Assembly (NCBI GenBank): GCA_035578175.1
Contig: JAQMRL010000004.1
Span: forward strand, 76,621,401-76,685,400
DNA: 64,000 nt
Source: Catonia carolina
Taxonomy: Eukaryota; Arthropoda; Insecta; Hemiptera; Achilidae
Direction of reading: 5' to 3'
Shown: one piece after another, positions 1-14,700 of the stretch
Position numbering within the stretch: position 1 is the stretch's first letter
Layout of the letters: each line of letters begins with the position of its first letter
Notes under the pieces: model-generated
Databases searched by the model: none
What the model was told of the DNA's origin: nothing
Seen by the model: the letters and a program-made list of their open reading frames with translations, nothing else
Position numbers and translations under genes: made by a program

Positions 1-178
1 AACATTGGCATCGTCTAGAAATGCCAGTCTATAATTTTCCAATTTTTGAGTTTTTAGGTAATTTTTTCCGGTTTACATTCCATTTAATCACGATCGATGC
101 CATGTTTTACGAGTGTTTAGACTGTTGGATTACGTTCGTTGAATATTTAAGCTCTAGAGAATTGCATCATGTTGAAAG
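1..178 (+). CDS. XPO6: XPO6 exon (window exon 1, 5' end cut by window edge)
   Basis: The reading frame begins at base 3 and runs to base 178, where AAAG|GTACGT is the donor; the exon ends in phase 2. It encodes the conserved FPIFEFLG and CLDCWITFVEYL segment of XPO6. The ATG at 21 is internal and is not a gene start. An apparent 65-residue ORF here simply reads past the donor. Confidence 0.9.
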
Positions 179-3100
179 GTACGTATTTCTATTTCATTTG
201 TTTATTTATATTTATTAAGAGTTGCACCTTGTCGCTTCAGTCATGAAATTCTATTCATATGATATCTTTCAATAAAGTAATTTCATTGAAGTTTCCGAGT
301 GGCTGCTTACTTATTATTTTAAATGAATAATTTTATGATTGATTTATGTATTAATTACTAACAATGTTTTCTGGACTGCCCGATTTCTTATTGCTAGCCT
401 TACAGGGGTGTAATTGAATCGGTAGTTTCAGAAAGCCCTTAAGTAAAAAAAAAACTAACTATTGGAAAACTGAAAAAAACTTGTAATTTATGTTTCAGTT
501 AATAAAATAGTATTAAAAAATATAAATTGTTCGAAGGGCTGTCCCCTTTAATATAAAATATACTTTTGTCTTTTTAAAGACAAGCCACTTAATAAAAAAA
601 AATTGAAAATTTAGACTTTAAGGTGTTTCTGAAATAAATTGTAGTAAATTGTTAACTTACGTTGTTTTCTGTAAAATATGTTGTTAGACCAGAAGAAAAT
701 TGTGATGTACAACAGTATTCATTTACTTAACTTATTTCAGTAGTATACGAGGGTTGTCCAAAAAGTAAGTTTCCCTAATATTTATGTTGAAGTAGAAGTG
801 ATGCATGCATATATCGCGCACAGGGAATTTTAGTATGGGTGTATTGGCATCACTTGCAACCGGTCCGGCGACCACTGAATGCTCAGTAGTCAGTAAACAG
901 CATACCGAAATGGAGACTCCACTTCGTTTTGCCGCCAGTTGTGAAATACGCGGTGTTATTCGTTTTTTCACTGCAAAAAATGAATCGGCTGTAGAAATTC
1001 ATCGCCAGTTATGCAGTGTTTATGGTGAAGATGTAATGTCAATCCAAATGGTTCGTCGTTGGCGACAAATGTTTATTGAAGGCAGAGAAAATGTTCACGA
1101 TGATGAAAGAAGTGGCCGACCTGAGACTACCCGCCAAGCCGACGTCGTTACAGCTGTGCGTGAGGTCATTGACTCCGACAAGTGGCTTATGCTAGATGAA
1201 ATCATGATTGCACTGCCACCAAATATTGAAATTAGTCGATCCAGTCTTCACAATATCATGGTTGAAGACCTTCAACTTTCAAAAGTGTGTGCAAGATGGG
1301 TCCCGCGATTATTGTCAGACATCCATAAACAAAAACGTTTAGCAGCTGCTCGATGTTTTTTGCAATTGTTTAAAGATGAGGGCGATGCCATATTTTCAAG
1401 AATAGTTACTGGTGATGAAACGTGGGTCCACCATTCAACTCCCGAAACCAAACGTCAGAGTATGGTATGGCAAAAAAAAGGTGAGAAAGGTCCCAAAAAA
1501 GCGAAAGTGACTCAGTCGGCAGGAAAAGTGATGGCTACTGTTTTTTGGGACTGCCGCGGAGTATTAATGATGGATTATCTACCTCGTGGAACAACAGTTA
1601 ATGCAGAACGTTATTGTGAATTGTTGACCAATCTTCGTCGCGCCATTCAAAACAAACGACGTGGGCTTTTGTCACCCAAAGTTCTGCTCCTTCATGACAA
1701 CGCCCGACCACATACGGCTTGTGCAACAGCTGAGCTTCTTGCTAAATTCAAATGGCAAATTTTTGATCATCCTCCATACTCTCCAGACCTTGCACCTAGT
1801 GACTTCCATCTGTTCCCGCAGCTTAAAAATCATCTGGGCGGTCGGCGCTTCGCTAATGAAGACCAATTGAAACATGAGGTCGATAACTGGTTCAAAAATT
1901 CGGCGGTAGAATGGTATGACAAAGGAATATAGAAACTGTTGCCAAGGTACGAAAAATGTTTAGAATTAAATGGAGATTATGTAGAAAAATAAGTAAATGT
2001 AAACAAAAATAAATATATATTATTCGAAATATTTTGTTTTTTTTTTAATTTCTTCTTGGCTAGGGAAACATACTTTTTGGATACCCCTCGTACATTAGTG
2101 ACTTAAAATAGCTTTCTGCAATTATAAAAATTGAAATTCTTAACTTTAAGAAAGATAAATGTTGATTTTTAAGGCTATTCAGGTTTTTTATCGTTGTCAT
2201 AAACAGTAGTTATACACCTTAAAAAAATTTTTCGCATAGAATCTTTGTATAGCCTCTTCCACTAGAAAGTAGAGTTTAAGCTTCAAAAGAACATCCCCTT
2301 TCATTTTTTTATAGAAGGAAACACTTTATATCCTTAAGGATAAGCCTTTTCTTAGTGTTATATATTTCTTAATAAAAGCCACAATTATGTGATTTTGGTG
2401 GGGATGGTGTGTTTACATTCAGTTAGTTCTAAAATGTTCTTAAGAAAAAATGTAGAACATTTGCTGGAGCTGGCATGATTATGGAAACTATTTCTTGATC
2501 TATAAACTATAAACTTTTTATCGTCAGTTGATAGCCACTCGTTCACGTCAACTTTACACGTACAGTTGCGAGTTGTATTCTATACACTATTGGCCAACAC
2601 CATTCCAATAATGCGTACTTAGCTATTTTTGGATAATATTTTTGTTATTATATGCACATTTTTTTCAAATAATACGAATGTTACAAAATCCAAACAGATC
2701 CTGTCTCAAGTAGTTTGTTTTAGTGGGGTTGTTGTGTGATATTTATTACATAGGTAGCCACCCTATTGTTTCACGTTAGGAGAAATTAAAAATTCATATT
2801 ATTTACTTCTCTCAGGGATTGGTTATGCATTTTTGCTGATTTAACCCTTCAGGAAGAAATAAAAATATTATATGTTGTGTCAGGGTAGTAATCGCTTTTT
2901 TACCAATTAAATACAGGTGGTTAGAATACAAGTGATTTAATTGTTTTTGTTTAACACCTAAGGAACATATTTGCTAAATCTTAGCTCTTAAGGTGATCCA
3001 GGAAGTGAATTAGTGATGTTCGCACGATTTGAGTGAGTTAAGGCTTTCACATTTGTATATATGGATAAATTCTTGTTTTTCAGGTACAAAGAAGTATTAA

Positions 3101-6100
3101 TCACTCTAGCCCAAGGGACTTTAAAGAAATTACAGACTGTCAAAGAAATAGATGAAGAAATAACAGCAGAGGTAAGCGTTTTTTTGTTATTCTGGTTGAT
3201 GTATAATTTTACACAACTTTTTAAGTTATTTTAAACTTGGAACATTAGTTAGGTAACAGTAGGGGACCTGACACAAACATTTTCATCAAATCTGTCAACC
3301 GGAAGTAGTAGTTAATTCGTGTGATTTTCTCAAAAATGGCTCCTACAATTTTTTAAAATCGCATTATTAAATACATTTTTATACACTACTAGATAGGTTA
3401 AGTGCCATTTCTGCTGAAATTCTTATTGGGGGAGGGGCTGTGCTTCTAGTTGTAAAAAATTGCTATTTTAAGAGCATGACCTTCATACGCATTTCAGGAT
3501 GGAAGTGTATACAGACTATTTCGGTCAGTGTTACCGGCGCATTCTGAGCTCATTGTAGTAGTAAAAATAATGGAAAAAGTTCAAATAAACATAGGTCCGG
3601 AAATGCATAGTTAACGAGTTACGGCTAGCGAAAGATTTCGCCAAGAATTTGGAACCCTGGGTGAAATGGAAGATTTTTGGAATTCTAGGAAGTTAACGTA
3701 AGGAACTAATGAAGTTGTTTCTTATAGTTTTTGAGTTGCTGAATCAAATAAAATAGGTCCCAGAACCATCTCGCTTAGTTTCCTAGATATTCTACGTCAA
3801 ACTCAAAAAATAAGTCGAAAAAACATAATTATTTAGGTTTGACGTACAATAACTTTTTAAAATAAGTAATAAACACACAGAATTTTTAAACACAACTTGT
3901 AGAGAATTTAATTATGAGAAAATTGGTGTAAATAAAGTCATTAAGAAACAAATAATAGTTATTGAAATTAAATTTTATTATTAACACTTACCGTATGAAA
4001 ACAAAGGAATTTCAAGAAACAAATCCAAAATTTTAAAATTTCAGTAAAAGAAGAATTTCTGAAGCTCAATTTACTCGTGATGGCATCAATAACCTTTTCT
4101 ACACTGCTTAGTTTTGCGTCAATTAGTGACTTTCTGTATTTTCCTCATCAAATTTGTAAATAATATGGTTTTTTAAGATTGCAGCGTATCCATTTTACAA
4201 TAAATATAATTATTTTATCAAACATCCTTTAGTATTTTTCTACAGAACTTATTTACAGAATAAGTGATTTTTCTTATTAAAATTATAAGTTGAACCAGAG
4301 GTTGATTTTCATTGGGCGTCATTTACTCGTAATTAGATTGGCAAGAGAAAATCGTGCGATTGTTTTACATAAAAAAATTTGGGTAAAGCATATAATGTGA
4401 ATAAAATAAAAAAAGAAATTGTAAAGCTCTTGTTGTGCAGTATTTTGTTTGAGGATATGAATAGATTTACCATTAATTTAAAACAGGGACTGTTTCTTTT
4501 TAATATTACACTGGAAGCACACATGGAATTCTTGTCTTGAGATTAGAGGTACAATTTGTCAGTGTACCCATGATACTTGATGTGTTAACAGAAAAACTTT
4601 ATTTAATGAACTTTATTTAATTTTTTTAAATGTTTTGATAAATAAATAATGTCTTCTTCTTCCTGTCATGGACCAGCCGCATTGGCGTAGTTGGTAATGT
4701 GTTCGCCTCTCATCATGTGGTCTTGGGTTCGAATCCTATTCAGGCACGGCATATTTTCATACGTTACAAAAATCATTTCATCCTTCACCGTCTGCATTAG
4801 CAGTAATTGCAGAACAGTCGGACGTTAAACAAAAAAAAAATCCTGTTATGGATTAGGTCTTCCGACTTTTTTGCCCATCTTTTTCGCAGCCTACCCACAT
4901 CTCTTCGTCCATCAGCAATGTAGCTTAATGCTCGTTTTGCCTACATATTCTTGCTCATTCGTATCAAATGTTCCTCCCATTTCTATCTGTATTTGCCAAC
5001 TGTTTCTAACGGAGAAGAGAAATTCAAATGAGCTCGGATTCCCTCATTTTAATGTGATCTATCCAACTACTCTCCCGAACTCTTCTCAAAAATCTTTCCA
5101 CCGCCTGGGTCTGGGGTTCATCTTTCCTCAGTTGTACCCAAAACTAACTACCTTACTGCAATACTGGAACAGCGAATCTTGTAAAACTCTTAACTGGGTT
5201 TCTTTCCGAAATCTTTTTCCCAGTGATCTTGCTATTTTCCCCACAGATATACTGAAAATGATACAGTTTTTATCATACACATCTGCATTTCTAGCGTACG
5301 TTAAATCACATCCCAAATAAATTAATTTCTAAATAAGTTAGTGAAATAGATAATTAATAAGTAACACGTACACGTAATTTCAGTATAGTTTTTTAAAATG
5401 GTTACCCATTATTTTGCTGAACAATTTGTTTTTAGTAGTCGTGACTCACAGCGTTGTAGTTAACATACAACTAATACTTTTTTTAAAGTATTCGTGTAAT
5501 AATTAATTGCATGTTCTTGTTTTTTCAGGATGATCTATACGATACGGATTATAATAAATATATAAGTCTATGTATGGATCTTATCGCTAAAATCGCCGAT
5601 TTAAGAAGAGATGAAACTTGTACTATGGTGGTAAGTTGTTTTCGTTTTTTTAATATTCTTCAGTTAAAAGTAACATTCATAAGAGATATGAAAAAGTTAC
5701 GAAGTGATAATTAGAGTGAATATACAGGTGATTTAAAAATGGTGGGCTGGCTACACTTTTTTTTTATTCTACTCGTTAAACAAAATACGAGGGCTGTCCA
5801 GAAAGTCTGTCACGTTTTGCGTTGTAGCCGCTAAGGGCGGAGCTATTGCGGATATTTTGGTGCTGCGGCGTTTCTCCGTTCAGTGGCTATCCAGCCGTGC
5901 TAGCGAGAGGTCTGTGTCGCTGTTTATTGTTTTTCAACAACAATTTAAAATGTGTGCCGCAATTCAAAATCATCCCTCCAGTTATGAAGTACGGTCGGTA
6001 ATAAGGTTTTTTTGTTGGCTAAAAACAATAAACCAATTGAGATTTATCGCCAAATCTGTGAAGTTTATGGGAACGATGTTTTCACTGAAAGTGGAGTACG

Positions 6101-9100
6101 GCGTTTGTGCATTCAGTTCAAAAATGGCCGAACTAATGTTCTCGAGGAAGAACGAAGTGGACGGCCAAGCCTTGTGACTGATGACATTGTGAATAAAGTT
6201 AATGAGAAGATTAGAGAAGACCATCGATTCTCCATAACAGAGCTATCGCTTTTTTCCCACAAATTTCAAAAAGTTTATTGCACGAAATTGTTACAGAAAA
6301 ATTAGGTTTTTCCGCGGAGCTGCAGGAGGGTGTGACTAACTGGTTAAAATCACAGGCGGTAGACTTTTATGATGCCGGCATTTCTAAATTAGTTCACCGC
6401 TATGATAAGTGTCTTAATTTGTTTGGTGATTATGTAGAAAAATAGCATTTTAAGTTGCACTTTCAAATTTATATAATAAATCTTTTTTCTTGTACTTAGT
6501 TTTTTGTATATCAAAACGTGACAGACTTTCTGGACTGCCCTCATATTTCTGTTAGTATGGTACCCCACTTCCTCAAAATGACAGAATAAAATATCTTGAT
6601 CTTTACATAACAAAATACTTAACGTGAAACCAACATGTTAACGTAACGTAAAAAACTTTGGGCGCTAGATGTTAACAAGTATATTAATTACATGTTGTTG
6701 TTGTTTAGGTCAACAGCCGAAAGGCTGGTTTGAACCTGTAGAGGTTTTACTAAGTAAAACGAGGAGTGAGGTGGTTTACCATTGCCTTCCTCACTGAGTG
6801 GAAAAGTACGCTTAACAGCATGCCGGGCCCTCTGAAAAGCACATATTTTCCACTCTGCAAATGACACCTTTACTTCATTCACCACAGGGTCTGGCTGTAT
6901 AGTGAAATTCATTACTTTCAGAGAAGATAACTCTGATTAGTGTCACAGTACACCTCTACCTCTTCTGTTCTTAAATGATTCAGTCATTTAATTGGCTGAC
7001 CATGTGATAAGAAACAGAACTATTTATTTTAGCCCTGCAACAAACAGATTGAGTGTAAATAATTTGACACTCCACCTGTCTGTTATGGGCAGATTAATTA
7101 CATGCTGGATCGAATACATTGGTACGCACTACACAAATGAGCAATTAATATGAATATCACTTGTACTAGATTCTTGTTATCCATAACATTTTGTACAGAT
7201 TATGTGACCACCAGCAGAAAGTCATTAGTGTTTCCATTATTTTTGTTTACTATTAGGTAGTGTAGTCATAATATATATATAACACAGCAAGTTCTTGATT
7301 TATAATGTTGACTGTAAATCTAAATAATTTATATGATTTAATTAAATGGAGTAAGCATTATTCCTTATTTACTTGAGAGCAGCTAATATAAACTATGCTT
7401 TTACTTCAGGTAAACAGTGTTAGCGACCGTGCAATATTGGTTTTGTAGTCAGTGCAGTTTTATTATGTTTTGGGTTTGATCAGTTGTTCAATATTCAGAT
7501 AAATTTGTTTCGATTAAACAAATACTGTGTAAGTGTATAATTGTGATTTAAACAGGTACAGGTTAAATAATTGCAAATAATAATAAATAATAAAGTAATA
7601 GTACGTATGAATAAAAATATTGTTGTAGTAAAAAGCTGTACTAGAAGACTGATTATCCGAGCTAATGGTTTTGGGACAGTGCGTAATGCGAGGTGGCTAG
7701 GATGAAGTGCGGAAGGAAGGGAATCCTATTTCGAAACTTGCAGACAGTACAAACGTCATATAACTATGAAAAAATCACGAATACTCACAACAAAGTACAC
7801 ATGTACATCAACAAAAACATAACCTCAAACATGGCTTAATGTTTTTCTACATAGTTCATAAAATATTCGGTAGATTTCACTGCAAGCATACAAAATTGAA
7901 CTAAATGAAATATAGAATGAATCTGTGCAACCGAAGCCCGATATAACCTCATCTGAATCTTACTACAAAATTTAATGCGGCGGCCCGAGGTATACTCGGG
8001 CTTCGGACAACCACAATTTTCGCTTACCCCGAGCTATTCTTGGGCTTAGGCTTCAAAGTGTTAATTTTATACAGTTGCAAATAAAAATATCTTGTACAGT
8101 CAAAAAAAAATTAATTGTTCATTAAAACTTGTGTTACAGATGGAACTCTGGCAATCTTCGTACACACCATACTATCAATTATTAACTTCCAGTACGGAGT
8201 TCCCTGACCATTTACCGATCACCGTTCTGGATACAGTACTTATATTAACTGGTACAACCAGAGCCGTTGGTGCTATGCGAGAGAATTTAACTGTGTGGGC
8301 CGAGTGCAATAGATCAGATATGAGCAATAAAATATTACCGTCGTTAGCTTCGATCGCAGCTCAAGCGACTCGTGCGAATCTTCATACGAAACATCAAACT
8401 CAGCATATCCAACATCAGCTTATTTATTTGTTAGTATTTTTTTATATTATCTTTTTACTTTCTCTTGCCTATATGAAAATATATATTGGAAGGAAAGTAT
8501 TGTTTTCATGTCGATTTTTCAAAATTGAGTTTTCACCGGATCTACACGTTTTCAGACCCTCTGAACCCAAAAAACATGTTTTTAGCGATTTGTGTGTGTG
8601 TGTGTGTGTGTGTGTGCAAGTATAGCTGTGTGTGTGTGTGTGTGAACAGAATATCTCAAGAACGGAACATCGTACGAACTTGAAACTTACAACTTAAGTT
8701 TAATACCACTACCGGACACGACACGAACATTTTCATCAAAATCGGTCAACTGGAAATAGTAATTTTTCACTTTTTTGCAATTTTCCCTAAAACTGGTCCT
8801 ACAATTTTTTTTTAAATCGCCTGGTTAACTAAATTTTTTATGCTCTACAAGATAGGGTAGGTGCCATGTTTGCTGAAATTCTTGGTGAGGCTGTTTTCAC
8901 GTAAAAATATTTTGTTTTAAGATTGCGGCTTTATTATGCATTTAACCGCAACAATGTACAGTTGAACCCGGTTTTAACGGCCTCGGACTTTACGTCAACT
9001 CGGACTTAACGTCATTTTTTTAGGCGTTGCGTCAAACTTCTATCTGAAAACCCCTGTTTTAACGTCATTAACTCGGTTGTTGCGTCAACATTTTTCCGAT

Positions 9101-11723
9101 GAGATCATTTTTTACTTCACGTATAACGATTGTGAACTTGCCATAATTTATCAGTAAATTATTTAAAAAATAAAAATACAGTATACAGTAATATAGTACA
9201 GTAGTTTATTTGTGAATAGTGTTTGCTTGCGCGAAGGGATTAAAATGATTTTGTTAAGCTGTTCATATTGTGTCTATAACTACTGATTGATCTACGTCAA
9301 GGTCAGTTTTGGGACTGCACCCTCTACGTGACATGTGACATTTAATAGGTAGCACTGTACCTAACTTTCACATCAGACTATCCACATTTAAGAAAATTCT
9401 CTAATACTGAAGAAGCGACTGAGCAAGAGGAAGATGAAGTGGAGGACACCGTTACGCCAACATTGTAGGAGGCAATGCTAGCGACTGAAACATTTTTAAG
9501 ATTTCTCCGACACCGAGAGACATTACGGAGAGGATTTATTTCGCAGAACGAGGTGTTCAAAAGAAAATCACTGATTTCTCCCAATAAAGTAGATAACGTA
9601 CCATTATGTAGTTTATGTACATACAAATATGTATTTTGGTTTCCATATTTTAATACATAATAAAGTCTACCTACTTACACAGAGTGGTTATTAATCTATT
9701 TTATTAGGGTATTACGATTTAAAAATCGCAAATAAAAAACTTTTAGCACATTACGTAAATTAGTAGTAATGTATACGAAATATTCTTAAGTTTAGTTAGA
9801 TTTACTTTGACACAAGAGCTAACTTTGTTATAACGTCACTCGGATATAACGGTAAAATTTAATCTGTCCCTTCAATGACGCTGTAAGCGAGTTCGACTGT
9901 ATATAATTAAAGTTGTAGAGAATTTAAAATTTTACAACTTTTATTTAGGACATTTTTTTGTATAACACTTAGTTTAGCGGTAATTAGCAATTTTCTGTTT
10001 TTTCTCACGAAAACGTGAGAAAAATCTTTTTTTTAAGATTTCGGCCTTAGTATGCATTTTACGACAAAAGTGTATATAATAAAATTTATAGGAAATTAAT
10101 AGATCTACAACTTTTTTTTAAAGCTTTTTTTGTACAGTGTCTAGTTTAGCGTGAAAGAGCGATTTTCCGTATATTTTTAAGGCAACCTTAGGTTGATTTT
10201 CATTTTGTGTCTTTCATATATGATTAAAATTAGGTTATGTTTATTGAGGGTAGTTTTTTGTTTATTTCTAATGTTTTATTACTAATGTTAGGTTATATTG
10301 GTCATTATTTGCATTAGCAAGAGAAAGTTGTGTGAGTGTTTCACACTAGAATTTTATTTATAGACACCCACCCCACCACTGCAAGTATAGCTGCATATTT
10401 CTCATATAACCTCTGCTACCTATGCTAGCTCACCATTTTCAGCTTATAACTACACATTTTTCAGTTAATTCAATTATTAAGCCAAAATTTTGGTGTGCCA
10501 AATTTTGTAACTGTCCAGTCGACCGATTTTCATGAAAATGTTCGTGGTTGGTCCCATAGTGGTATCTAACTTAAATTCAACTTTTTACAAGAAAACAGCC
10601 TCATTTTGAGTGTTTTTGAGAAAATTACAATGAAGTGAAAAATGACGCGAAGAAACTACTACTTCCGGTTGATCGATTTTGATGAAATTGTTCGTGTCGG
10701 GTCAAGTATTTAACTTAAGTATCAAGTTTCAAGTTTGTACGATGTTCCGTTCTTGAGATATTCTGTTCACAGACACACAGACAAATCACTAAGAACATGA
10801 TTTTTTTGGATCAGGGGGTCTGGAAACGTGTAGATACGGTGAAAACTCGATTTCGAAAAATCGACATAAAAACAATACTTTCCTTCCTATGTATTCATAA
10901 TGGTAAGAGAAAGTAAAGATCTGGTGTGAAACACTCACACAACTTTCTCTTGCCAATGCAAATAATTAATAATAAACCTAACATTATTAATTATTAAAAT
11001 ATTAGAAATAAACAAAAACTAATTATTAAAATATTAGAAATAAACAAAAACTAACCTCAAAAACATAACCTTATTTTAATCATGAGTGAATGACGCAAAA
11101 TGACAATCGAACTCAGTTTGGCTTAAAAATACGGAAAATCACGCTTTCACGCTAAACTAGGCTCTGTAGAGAAAAATGCTCTAAACAAAAGTTGTAGATC
11201 TTTTAATTTTCTATAAATTTAATTGTATACACTTTAGTCGTAAAATGCATACTAAGACCGAAATGTTAAAAAAATCGATTTTTCTCACGTTTTCGTGAGA
11301 AAAAAAAACAGAAAATCGCAAATTACCGCTAAACTAAGCGTTATACAAAAAAATGTTTGAAATAAAAGTTGTAGAATTTTACATTCTCTACAACTTTTAT
11401 TATATAACGTTTTGCGCTAAAATGCATATTAAAGCCGCAATCTTAAAAAGAAAATGTTTTTACGTAAAAACAGCCTCACGCAGAATTTCAGCAAACATGG
11501 CGCCTACCCTATCTTGTAGAGCATAAAAAATGTAGTAAACCAGGCGATTTTAAAAAAAATCGTAGGACTAGTTTTTGAGAAAATCGCAAAAAAGTGAAAA
11601 ATTATACAAATAAACTACTACTTCCGGTTGACCGATTTTGATGAAAATGTTCGTGTCAGGTCGGGTAGTGATATGTAACTTAAGTTTCAAGTTCGTACGA
11701 TGTTCCGTTCTTGAGATATTCTG

Positions 11724-11766
<43 letters not shown>

Positions 11767-14700
11767 CAATCGATAAAAACATGTTTTTTGGGTTCAGGGG
11801 GTCTGAAAACGTATAGATCCGGTGAAAACTCGATTTCTTAAAATCGACATGAAAACAATACTTTCCTTCCTATATATTCATAATGGTAAGAGAAAGTAAA
11901 AAGGAATTTTGACTTTTGGAGTTATCATGCATGCCAACTTCCATCTTCCTAACTATTCTAACAGCTTCTGGAACTGTAGTGTTTGATCACCCAGCATATT
12001 GCCTTGACTTAACACCAAGTGAATTTATATTTATTCCTTGAATTGGAGAACTGGCTCGGCAGCCAAAGCTTCTTTATTAACGATGTGCTACAAAACAACA
12101 TCCATTCATTCCATTGTTTACACTCAACCTATTTGTTGCAGGGCTAAAATAAATATTTCTGTTTCTTATCACAAGGTCAGCCAATTAAATGTCTGAATCA
12201 TTTAAGAACAGAATAGGTAGAGATGTAAAAGACACTAATCAGAGTTATCTCCTCTGAAAGTAATGAATTTCATTATACAGCCAGACGCTGTGGTGAATGA
12301 AGTGAAGGTGTCATTTGCAGAGTGGAAAATATGTGCTTTTCAGAGGGCCCGGCATGCTGAAAAGTGTACTTTTCCACTTAGTGAGGAAGGCAGTTGTAAA
12401 CTACCTCACTCCTCGTTTTACTTAGTAAAACCTCTACAGGTTCAAACCAGCTTTTTGGCTGATGACCTAAACAACAACAACAAGACAACATACAGGCATG
12501 TTACTACCACTTTGACTTCCCCTCCAGTCCAACTCTCAGCCTTTTTAGATGGCGTGGCCTCCTCCAGAGAGGGTGTTAATCTTTCTGGTCAAGGACACTT
12601 CACACCTAGCATTCATCTGCTTCCCCACTAACTTACATATCCAACCATATGTCAGACCATCTTCTTCTTCTTAAAGTTCCCCTTCTGACGGAGCTCGAAC
12701 ATCATCTTCATAATGCGAACCTTATTCGCTGCTACATGAAACAGTTCTGTATTACTGGAACTAAAGTAGTCTCAGGTTCTTCAGCCAAGATGCCCTACAT
12801 CTGCCATTGTTCCACATGCCCTTTATCTTCCCTTGCATGATTAATTGCAAGATGTGATATTTAGGACTTGTCTGAGATATTGTAGTTTTCTCTTCTTCAT
12901 TGTTTCAACCAACTCACATTCTTTGTCCATTATATCAAGCACATCTGTATATATTACTCTGTCCATGGAGTTCAACCATATCCTGTAATAGCACCACATC
13001 TCAAAGGCCTGTATTTTCTCTAAATTGATCTTTTTGATTGTCCACACCTCCATCCCATTTAACAGAAGAGAGAAGACATAACATCACGGCATTCTCATTC
13101 TGAGCTCAATGTTAAGATTCCGACTACACAGCAATTTCTTTAGCGACACAAATGACAATCTCGCTTTCTCTATCCTTGATCTTATTTCATTCATTTGCTC
13201 TCCCATGTGAGTTCTATCCGTGTTCCTAAATATAATTTGGACCAGTTTTATATATTTAGTTCGTATAAATAGCCGTAAAAAAAATCTGTAAATTGAAATG
13301 CACTACTATTTATTCATTTGTTTTTTCTGTTACAGACATATTCAATTTTTAAATGCTTTGAGTTCTTGGGTGAGTGCTAGTAAGACTGAAGAAGGCTTAG
13401 AAGACGCAGTTCACGCTTGTGTCCCTCTCTTGTTGGATACCGAGAATCAATCGTTGCCTCTACAGCGAGCGGCTGCGTCTTTGTTGACTGGTATCACAAC
13501 ATTACCTCGTTCAATTAAAATATTGCCGTTACTTGAACCATTGTTTACATCTCCATTAAATAATTCTGCTACTAACGTAAGTAAAATATATTCTATCAGA
13601 AATCTGTTAGGTTTTTAATTGTTCTTGTTCATGAATTTTCTGAAGTAGGTACCGTAGAATGTAATGCTCCATCGAATCTAATGTGCAATGTGGTTTTCTA
13701 TGTTGAAAATTTAGAAAATCACGTTTTTGAATATTTTTAAGTAATTGAATAAATAAATGAAAAATTGCTTCAAAATATTGTTTAATATAAGTAAATAAAT
13801 AAGGAAACAGATATTTAAATAATAATAGAAATGAAAATTGCCTTTAACAGGCAGGGGAGGGTTAAATTATTTGCACTCGATCTGCTAGTTCCAGGGGTTC
13901 AAAAAATAGTTCTGTTTGTCACATGGTCTGCCAAATATATGACTGAAGCATTTAAGAACAGAAGAGGTTTAGGTGTAAACAAACACTAGTCAAAGTTATC
14001 TCCTCTGAGAATAAAAAATTTCATTATTCACCCGGTGTATGTTGTGAATGAAATGAAGATGTCATTTGCTGGGTGGAAGGTAGATGGTTTTCAGTGGGCC
14101 TGGCGTGCTGATAAGTATACTTTTATACTCTGTGAGGAAGATAATGGTAAACCACCTTACTTCTCATTTTATTTAGTAAAACTTCTTGAAGTTCAAACCA
14201 GCCTTTAGGCTGACGACCTAAACAATGATAGAATGATGATAGTATGTTATTCGTTATAGAGCCAGCCCCGGCTCTAGGGGTAGGCGACCGGTGCCGCCAC
14301 CTAGGGCGGCAGATTTTGGGGGCAGCAAATTTTAATGTTTTATTTTAAAATTTTATAAATATACAACTTTACAATCATGATCCGAAAAACTATAAACCCA
14401 ACAACAACTATAAAATGCAAAACTTGACGATAGATACTCTATGATCTATATAGACGCACACCCCTATATGTTGGTAACGTGCTCGCCTCTCATCACGCGG
14501 TCTTGGGTTCGAATCCCACTCGGGCATGGCATTTTTTCATACGTTACAAAAAATTCATTTCATCCTTCACCGTCTGCATTAGCAGCAATTTGCAAAACAG
14601 TCGGACGTTAAACCAAAAAAAAAAAAAAAAAAAAAAAAAAAACCCTATATTTAACTTTGTAGATATATATACTCAGATCGTATAACAATAAATTACCCAT

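Larger units (their letters stand above)
8452..10363 (+). mobile_element. HINE-like (DINE-1 type) element split by a pogo-like insertion
   Basis: The element starts about 22 bp after the exon 4 donor with the subterminal motif ACTTTCTCTTGCC and a TG microsatellite, is interrupted at 8959-9899 by a pogo-like element, and resumes to end with TGTGTGAGTGTTTCACAC. HINEs are non-autonomous Helentron (rolling-circle) derivatives. The pairing of subterminal inverted motifs with a 3' stem-loop and an internal microsatellite is the basis for this call. Confidence 0.7.

Noticed and set aside
21..218. Short ORF at the left edge as an independent gene
   Set aside because: It is an XPO6 exon read past its donor at 179; homology and splice phase fit the exon.
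4673..4760. Genuine tRNA gene
   Set aside because: Box A and B are present, but the copy has a non-tRNA body, poly(A) and a target duplication; it is a SINE.
4871..5320. 149-codon plus-strand ORF
   Set aside because: Antisense shadow of a LINE C-terminal fragment whose motifs are on the minus strand.
8092..8625. 177-codon ORF as a gene
   Set aside because: It is XPO6 exon 4 plus intron read-through into a HINE and its TG tract.
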